This document shows positions 56,940 to 64,000 of a DNA stretch of 64,000 nucleotides, in pieces (position 1 is the stretch's first letter; each line of letters opens with the position of its first letter). The translations under genes were made by a program, and so were the position numbers. The notes beneath the pieces are model-generated. The model was not told the origin of the DNA. It made no database searches and was given only the letters and a program-made list of their open reading frames with translations. Location of the stretch: the NCBI GenBank assembly GCA_025266875.1, contig JALLLT010000008.1, positions 1,054,001 to 1,118,000 on the forward strand, written 5' to 3'. This stretch comes from Fennellomyces sp. T-0311 (taxonomy: Eukaryota > Mucoromycota > Mucoromycetes > Mucorales > Lichtheimiaceae).

Positions 56940-59470
56940 ATGTCCGAGAAAATAAGCCGCCTCGAAGAAGGCGCAAAGGAGCCATACTATAATGAAACTG
57001 GCATCCTCGCTGGCGAGAAGCACGAAGAATACGACCCAACGTGCATGCCCCAGCATAGCGCCGAGCCAGAAACGACAATGCAAGGGACAAAACGTGGATT
57101 GAGTGCTCGACATATTCAGATGATTTCGCTCGGTGGTGCCATCGGGTAATGGAGACCCGCACAATCAACACGTAAAACGTTTCTGACTCATATTTTTGAA
57201 TAACATAGTACGGGTCTCTTTTTGAGTTCCGGTCAAAACATTGCTACGGTAAGAAACAACATTGAAAATCACGAAGACTTTTTCTCACTATTATTGATTG
57301 CGTAGGCTGGTCCTGCTGGTGCACTGATTGCCTATTGTGTTATCGGCTTCATGGTAAGGATTAGGCTGGAGGAATATGACGAGGAGTCAGGAACTCAATC
57401 CAACGATTACAGGTGTATTGCATTATGACGTGCTTGGGAGAGATGGCCACTTTTTTGCCAGGTAATATAACCAACATTAGCGTACTCTGAAAACGTGGTA
57501 GTGACTAATCCAAATTTAACAGTATCTGGATCATTCAACCATTACGCCACTCGATTCATTGATCCCTCCCTAGGATTTGCTTTAGGCTGGAACTATTGGT
57601 AAGATTTTAATTTAAAATATGAAAATGGCGGATTTTAACGCGATTCCAACAAAGGTTTTCGGTAAGTCTAGCGTGGAAAATACTTGCATGCATAGTGCAT
57701 GCATGAAGTGATCTTATTGGAAACAAGGGAGCTAATCGATACCTTTTTTTCATCCAATTTCCTTATCTCAACAGTGGGTATGTACATAACCAGCGTAAAA
57801 TGTGCATCATGCACTCGGTTACTGATTAGTAGAGCTTCTTTTTATAGGCGGTTACAATTGCTACTGGTAAAAAAAAGCATATCGATGCGTGAGTGCCATG
57901 TGCTCTCTTGCTAACAATCAATCTTTTTAGAACTCTCTGCTGCAGCTACTATTATTAACTGGTGGCAACCTGTCATGTCTGATGCCGCGTGGTCGGCAAT
58001 TTTTCTGGTCCTTATCATCGCCATCAATATGGTCGGAGTTCGGCAAGTTATTTGGCCATGTTTGTGATATATCATGTTACTTATACATCCTTAATAGAAT
58101 TTATGGTGAACTTGAGTACTGGTTTGCTCTCATCAAGATCCTTATTGTGCTCGTGTTTATTATCATCGGTGAGCACTGATACAAAAAATAGAGAAATTAT
58201 ATTGGAACTAATGCCGGGAAATCTTGGAAAGCCATTTGTGTATCGACTGGAGGCCTTGGCGGCGAAGTGATCGGATTCAAGTACTGGAATGACCCTGGTG
58301 CATTTGTGGGAGGGGGTGAGGGTACTATTAGTGTCCTCCTTACCGCCGGTTTTTCTTTTCAGGGCACAGAAATTGGTAAGTATATTAGGCTAAAGTGATA
58401 CATCAGTAAACTTACCAACAAGCTGTTTGAAGTCGGTATCACTGCTGGTGAAGCAAAGAATCCTACAAAGACGGTACCCCGCGCCATTCGCAACACTTTC
58501 TGGCGTATCGTGTTTTTCTATATTGTCACAATTTTCTTGCTCGGCATTACACTACCTAGCACCAACCCTGACTTGCTGAACAACGACGAAAGTGCAGGAA
58601 CTGCAGCTTTCACCCTTGTTTTCAAGTTGGCCGGTATCGAAGCCGGTGCTCATGTGATCAATGCAATTATTCTCACCAGGTACGCTGATAAAACAAGAGT
58701 ATGATTCGAGATATTAAAACTAAATCTGTGGTTTCGCAGTGTGCTATCGGCCGCGAACTCAGCGTTATACACTTGTTCACGTACCTTGCTCGGCCTTGGT
58801 CATGATGGAAATGCCCCTGCTTTCCTCTCTCGCACCAATCGTTATGGATCTCCATGGGTGTAAGTTCAATCAAACGCTTAAAAGATTGGTTCGTACTCAC
58901 TGTTAAAAAAATAGTGCTGTCTTGATCTCATCGATTGTCGGCTTTTGCTGCGTATTCGCGTCCATTTATAGTGCTTCAGCTGCGTTCAACTGGTTTTTAA
59001 GTATCACCGCTGTTAGTGGATTTATCAGTTGGTGGGGCATTGCATTTGTCCATCTTCGTTTCCGACGAGCATATGTTCACCAAGGTCGTCGTGTCGAGGA
59101 TTTACCCTACAGGGCCTTCATTTACCCATATTCAGCTATTTTTGCCTGTGTACTCTGCATTCTCATCATTTTGGGTCAGGGTTATACCGCCTTTACACCT
59201 CACTTTGACGGTGTTCTGTTTGTCACCAACTACATTGGTATTGTTCCTGCAATCGTATGCTACGTTGTATACAAGCTGATCCGGCGCACTCGAATTGTCC
59301 CATTGGATGAAGTTGGTAAGTTGACCGTGAAAAAAAAAGTAAACGATCAAACTAATATTTTATCACTAGACTTTGACACTGGACGTGTTACACGAATGGA
59401 CATGGAAAGAGATGAAGCAGAGGAAGGCAAGGTCCCATGGTACAAGAAGATCTTCAACTTCATTGCATAA
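56940..59470 (+). CDS. Amino acid permease 3 (APC superfamily, fungal AAT type)
   Basis: An amino acid/proton symporter, more distant from permeases 1 and 2. The start at 56940 (MSEKISRLEEGAKEPYYNET) follows a pyrimidine-rich leader. Helix 1 is RHIQMISLGGAIGTGLFLSS; then CLGEMATFLPVSGSFNHYAT, FALGWNYW, ELSAAATIINWWQPV, GVRIYGELEYWFALIKILIV, SFQGTEIVGITAGEAKNPTK, NSALYTCSRTLLGLGHDGNA, and a C-terminus ending PWYKKIFNFIA. Between GWNYW and ELSAAA the frame is kept only by a 7-nt exon (57655-57661), with a likely 3-nt exon (57775-57777) and a 19-nt exon (57848-57866), giving WFSWAVTIATELSAAA, exactly the family spacing. A GC-AG intron lies at 58043-58097. A final small exon follows an intron at 59315-59369. 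Substrate unknown. Confidence 0.88.
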
Positions 59471-61247
59471 CTTATTTGTATTTCATATTCTGTACTTTTT
59501 ATTCTGTATTTATATGCCAAAAGAAAATTGGATACCACTTTCAACATATTACATACACACATCATTTATGTCCTATTATCTGTGGTATAACGCCGCCCAT
59601 TCCTTCATGGAAGATTTGGAGCTAAGTTCAAAAGCTAACCACAATGTCATTGAGGCGACTGATCTGAATCATATCATATCTGTAAGCGCACAAGCAAGCT
59701 AATACTTTCTCATTATTTATTATGTTTCTATTGTGCTTTTTCTTTGTGCAAACTATAGTTAATGGAGTACGTAATACATAACCTTCATTGGTACCTTGTT
59801 TCAAGCCATCACTGAATATCTTCGTTTCTATATGTCTCGAGCTCTTGTTCAAGTGTGGTATGATTACGATCGTAGGTGGTGATACTGTGGTTGTTGGGTA
59901 TTGTGTAGCGTATGATCGAACGTAGGGGCAATTTATTCTGGTGCGGGCGTGATGTATGTGGGAGCGGTTAGTTTGTGTTGAGCAAGAAGAATTTAGACTG
60001 AAGTTGTTTCCAGTGCACTAGCAGACTATTGGACTGCTGTAGAAACCATGACTGATAACAGTGTTGTTACTGTCGTAGAGACGCGTGCTGTGTCGTCTGA
60101 TACTGCCATAGTAATCAACATTTCTTCTTTCGCATTCTATATTGATTTCACGGCAGGCTTCGTAATGATCTATGCTGCGAGAACGGGATTGGCCATCGCT
60201 GTATTATAGGTAGTAGCGACACGACAGTGTATGAGGCCGCGATCGAGAGCGTTATTTGTGAGAATGATATGCATTTCTAAGCAACACAAGTCGCCCTTAC
60301 CGTTTTTGGCAATTTGCCTATTTCATATATGCTCTTTGCTTTGATTGATTTCAGTGCGAACGTGAACGAGCCATGTCTTTTCCATGCGAAATTGCTGATT
60401 ATATCGTCGCTATCAGAAATAATTGCCATCGTCGAAAGCTGTTGTCCTGGGTACAGAGGCTCTATAAGGCAACCAGTAGGAGCAAGTCAATGGTCAACAA
60501 TCCACAGGGAATAAAAGGCAACTTCTGATCGAGCGAGGATCACCAACGGAACAACTGTAATAGACCAACGATGGAAAATAATAGTATGGTCTTGATTTTC
60601 CACAATTTGCTGGCCCTGAAGCTCGATGTGGAGAGGGTCGCAACTGAAGAGAGGTCTCAAGGGTATCTTCGTCTAGCATAGCATAATCGATGGAATTTAG
60701 TGGAGCAAGATCGGAAAAACTATAATTCGTTTGCTCGTTGTTACTCGTAAGTAAGGGTAATACGCCATTATGTTGCGACGCTCCTGTAATATACGTACCA
60801 CTAACATGACGCCTCTGGGATTCTTACGTAATATATCGAACCTCCAATATACAGTTACTATGCTGTTCTTAAATTCGATAGTTTTGCCATAGAAGAACAG
60901 TTACTTAAGCATCTAGGAGTCTCGTCTAATATCGAATCTAAGCATGTACCAGTGTCGTCACCTGCCACGCTCTGAGCTCGATGTGGCATCAAAAATAAGG
61001 GGTGTACTGCAGCTGCTTTATCATCGATGTTCTTACGTATATTGTGGGGTGGAATAAGTCAGCCTCGATTCCAAGACATTGATAACATGCAAGGAGACGT
61101 ACTATCGGTAACTTTGCGCTTATAATAGCACAACATATTATGCAATTGAAGTCTCAGCAGTACGGACAGCTGAACTCAAAGAACGTTCGGCTTTGCGGGG
61201 TTTTCGAAACCGTAGAGGTTAAGTTTTTACAAAAAAAAAGAGGATTC
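59471..61247. other. Intergenic between permease 3 and NAA35
   Basis: About 1.8 kb with no supported gene. A plus-strand frame at about 59995-60209 without a useful start reads Val/Thr/Ser-rich sequence (DNSVVTVVETRAVSSDTA), reminiscent of wall-protein repeats, but it is too short to call. Confidence 0.35.
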
Positions 61248-64000
61248 ATGGATTCCGTGGCGGATAGCTTGCGAGGTACCTTACCACACTCATTGTAAAT
61301 GAAAGCATACGATATCTAATGGACATATTGCAGAGGCCATCTCGGGTATTGACATTAACGACCCAACCGGATCGAACGGTAACTTTCTCGCGCCTGCCTG
61401 GAAGGATATCACCACGTTTCTGGACGATGCAACCAACGGTATATGCAAGCAGTATATATGCGCTCGATAAACTGAATTGTTCGTAGACTTTGAGGTGGGG
61501 CAACTCGTCCACCTCCAGTCATTTGATCTTTTTGCGGCCATGAGCGCGATCGAGATTATGGATCCAAAGATGGATACCGGTATGCTCATTGAGGATAACA
61601 ATATTCAGCCGTTGGACGTGGACCGGGCACTTGAACCTCTGGAGTTGCTATGGATTATGGACCGACTTTTGAGCTGTGAGGTAAAGAAAGAGGACGATAG
61701 GCATGCTTGGGAGGGTCTATACGGCTAATGCAACTTTAAAAGATGGGATGGATATCAGGCCATTCGCTGTCGCAGACAGTATATACATGTATCTACTTTC
61801 ATAATCTACAAACATTGGTGTCTGAACAAGGAGAAACCAGCCCTACGGGTACTATCCGCAATGCGTTAAAGGCGTATATTCTTGGGACAGTAAAGTGTTG
61901 CCAATACGTGTGGGATGAAATGACTCTCGGCAATGTCTACGAGGTACTGTTTGGATGTGTGTGGATTCGAGATTACAAGGCTAAACCAGTGGCAATTTAG
62001 GAAGAGGACTTTACAACCAACCTTTTTGGCTTGTCCCTCAGCGAACATTATACCGACTCGATGGTGATGAACGCTATCGACACTGCCCTCATTGAAATTC
62101 GGAACATGGTAGAGCGCGGAAACCCAGAAGGTAGTGATGGTGTAGGATTGCAGGGGTGGTGCTAAGCAATTCAGGACAGGTTCATCCATCTTCACAGCCG
62201 AAGCCTTAGCGCCGCTCTACAACCGACTCCTTATGCGAAAATCTTATTTGCTCGGTTTATTGTATCTATCACAACCCCGGTGCTCACATTTTGTCGATGC
62301 AAAGACACAGTTTGGGAAGGTGCTGGAGCTTTTGGACATCAAAGAGGATCCTGCGGCGATTTCGACAACCATCGGAAAGGGAAAAGAAGTCGAAGGAGGT
62401 TAGTGATATCAAGGGAGAGGGTACTACTGTGATCTAATGACCGATTGTAGCGTTTGATCCCAATATCAACCGTAAATTGACTTCACAAGCGCCTCCTCGG
62501 CCAATTGCGCTACGATCAGATGAAGAGGTATGGTTTATTGAATTAGCGTGTCTGCCATGATGATGATCTAATGCCCAGTGTCAGTCCTACAAAGATTACA
62601 AGGAGCTAGTGGAGCGCCTGCTTTCAATTTGTGATGTAACGAACTACTCCTCGATTGGGTCTCTCTTTGTAAGTGGTATTTGGAGAAAAAGTGAATTTGT
62701 TGTTAAATGATAGTGAAAACAGAATTACTTCAAAAGCTTTGGTGGGACGCAGCCATACCCCGATGCTTTCTCAAGGTCAAAGTTAAATGTAAGCGATATG
62801 AGCGTTGTCCGCTCAAGTTTTCGTTAAACATGATTATCTAGACTCTGTTTTATCATGACTTTCGGGTGTTTGGGAAAGAATCGGCGGTAAACATCGTATC
62901 TCTCGCCATTGACGAACTCGTAAAGCCACCAAAATGGATTCTGTTTCCTAGCTCCATGCGTGCTCCTAGCAATATACCTTCAGCCGAACTAGAGCATGCC
63001 CGTCATAGTCTAGGCGAGTTTTTAAAGCGCGCTTCTGCTGTAAGATTACTATGAAAAAAGGATAGGCTTCAATGGTCAACGGCTAAAGCACATGATGGAT
63101 ATAGCCTTACATCGATTACTTTAAAATCCAATGCCACAACCGCTCACGCCAACGAAGGATCCTATGCAAAGTGCTCCAAGAATGGGAAGCACTGCAAGAA
63201 GAGGTAATTGTTTCATATTTTCACCGCACGACGAGTAAAATAACGTTTTACCTTTCCAAGGCTGAAGCTATCGATGTAACTTTCCAGAATTTAGCGGTAA
63301 GCCGATTAGTTGCGTTGTGAACTTGCATGCTAAGTCATCCAATAGCATATTGATTCATCGCCATACCACTTCTCGTGCTGGGCATACAACATCAAGCTCG
63401 AGATGATGGAGACCATTCTTTTGCTTGGTTTTGAGCTGGAACTGTACGGCAATCACGAATATCTCATGATCTACACGTAAGCATGGATAGTCTCCACTGA
63501 AAACACTCGGTCGTCTCACCCTTGACAATAAGGTATCTGGTGTACATATATCAAGCTAGAGGATACCTGTTGGAGCGTATCCAGTACGAAGTCGAACAGC
63601 AAAGTATGTTTACTGTGGCTACAGTGGGTGGCACTGTATTAACCTCAAGCATACCAGAACTAGATCCAAACGAGAAAGGCAAGAGTACTCAACAAGATAC
63701 AACCCCACTGGACCATGCGTCCCAATGCCTCAAAAGCCAGCGATATTTATCGCAGGCACAGTACTTGATTACAAATGCCATCATCAAAATCTTGGTGGTT
63801 GTCCAAGACAAAACGCACCAATTGGACATCCTGAAGCCGCGTTTTGATGACGAGGCCACACGGTTCCGTCAACGGTTTAAGGCATTTTCGACGCTCTCCT
63901 CGCCAGCACAACCGACAATTCAAGTGCTGGAAGAGGCGCGTGCCAGTTATGAAGCGTTAGAAACCAGTGACTTGCTAAAGGCGGCACAAAAGGACATGCA
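61248..64000 (+). CDS. MAK10: NatC auxiliary subunit NAA35/MAK10 (3' end beyond window)
   Basis: NAA35 (yeast Mak10) is the large auxiliary subunit of the NatC N-terminal acetyltransferase, anchoring the catalytic subunit at ribosomes. From 61248: MDSVADSLR, then after an intron EAISGIDINDPTGSNGNFLA and PAWKDITTFLDDATN. The family core follows: DFEVGQLVHLQSFDLFAAMS, AIEIMDPKMDTGMLIEDN, LEPLELLWIMDRLLSCE, MGWISGHSLSQTVYTCIY, TIRNALKAYILGTVKCCQYV. Later blocks include KSYLLGLLYLSQPRCSHF (about 62241-62294), FYHDFRVFGKESAVNIVSLA (about 62847-62906) and FSCWAYNIKLEMMETILLLG (about 63370-63429), with about a dozen short introns. The MDPKMD motif is diagnostic. The gene runs off the end of the window, so it is partial; no internal break was seen. 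Confidence 0.93.

Overview
This window reads as nuclear DNA of a filamentous fungus, most likely an early-diverging Mucoromycota/Mucorales-type mould. The grounds are gene-dense blocks with many very short introns (about 40-115 nt, mostly GT-AG with some GC-AG), single-exon reading frames that rarely start at the true start codon, AT-rich spacers, and decayed transposons of kinds common in such fungi (KDZ/CxC, pogo-like, Tc1/mariner-like, LINE, Ty3 RNase H). No bacterial, plasmid, phage or CRISPR feature and no tRNA or rRNA gene was seen. The lineage is an inference from gene content; no database search was possible.

Layout: VAC14 (+) converges on the SOD copper chaperone CCS1 (-). A transposon-rich stretch follows (5.1-9.5 kb): a pogo-like transposase tail, a broken KDZ transposase, and two copies of a GC-rich 181-bp repeat whose flanks can pair. 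Next is an orphan gene with a PD-(D/E)XK nuclease-like motif (9.5-11.6 kb). Prefoldin subunit 2 and ATG18 lie head-to-tail (14.2-16.7 kb), then amino acid permease 1 (17.8-20.3 kb), a small coiled-coil ORF, and two tandem F-box/LRR paralogues (23.3-25.4 and 26.9-28.7 kb). A graveyard of retro- and DNA-transposon fragments (29.1-31.5 kb) precedes permease 2 (32.2-34.9 kb). Then come NMA111 (+), IST3/RBMX2 (-), a mitochondrial two-HMG-box protein (-), fimbrin (-) and SLA2 (-) in the 35.7-50.1 kb block. A mitochondrial threonyl-tRNA synthetase (-), permease 3 (+) with predicted micro-exons, and the 5' part of NatC subunit NAA35/MAK10 (+, cut by the window end) complete the set.

Functional themes: membrane-lipid and vacuole/autophagy biology (VAC14 for PI(3,5)P2 synthesis, ATG18 as a PI3P/PI(3,5)P2 effector), cortical actin and endocytosis (fimbrin, SLA2, prefoldin as actin/tubulin chaperone), mitochondrial gene expression (Thr-tRNA synthetase, TFAM/Abf2-like HMG protein), amino acid import (three APC permeases), and protein quality control or modification (NMA111, NatC, F-box proteins). 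Exon boundaries were read by eye from splice consensus, frame and family conservation. Those given to the base for PFD2, ATG18, the F-box genes, ThrRS and the permease-3 micro-exons were checked for frame consistency; others are approximate.
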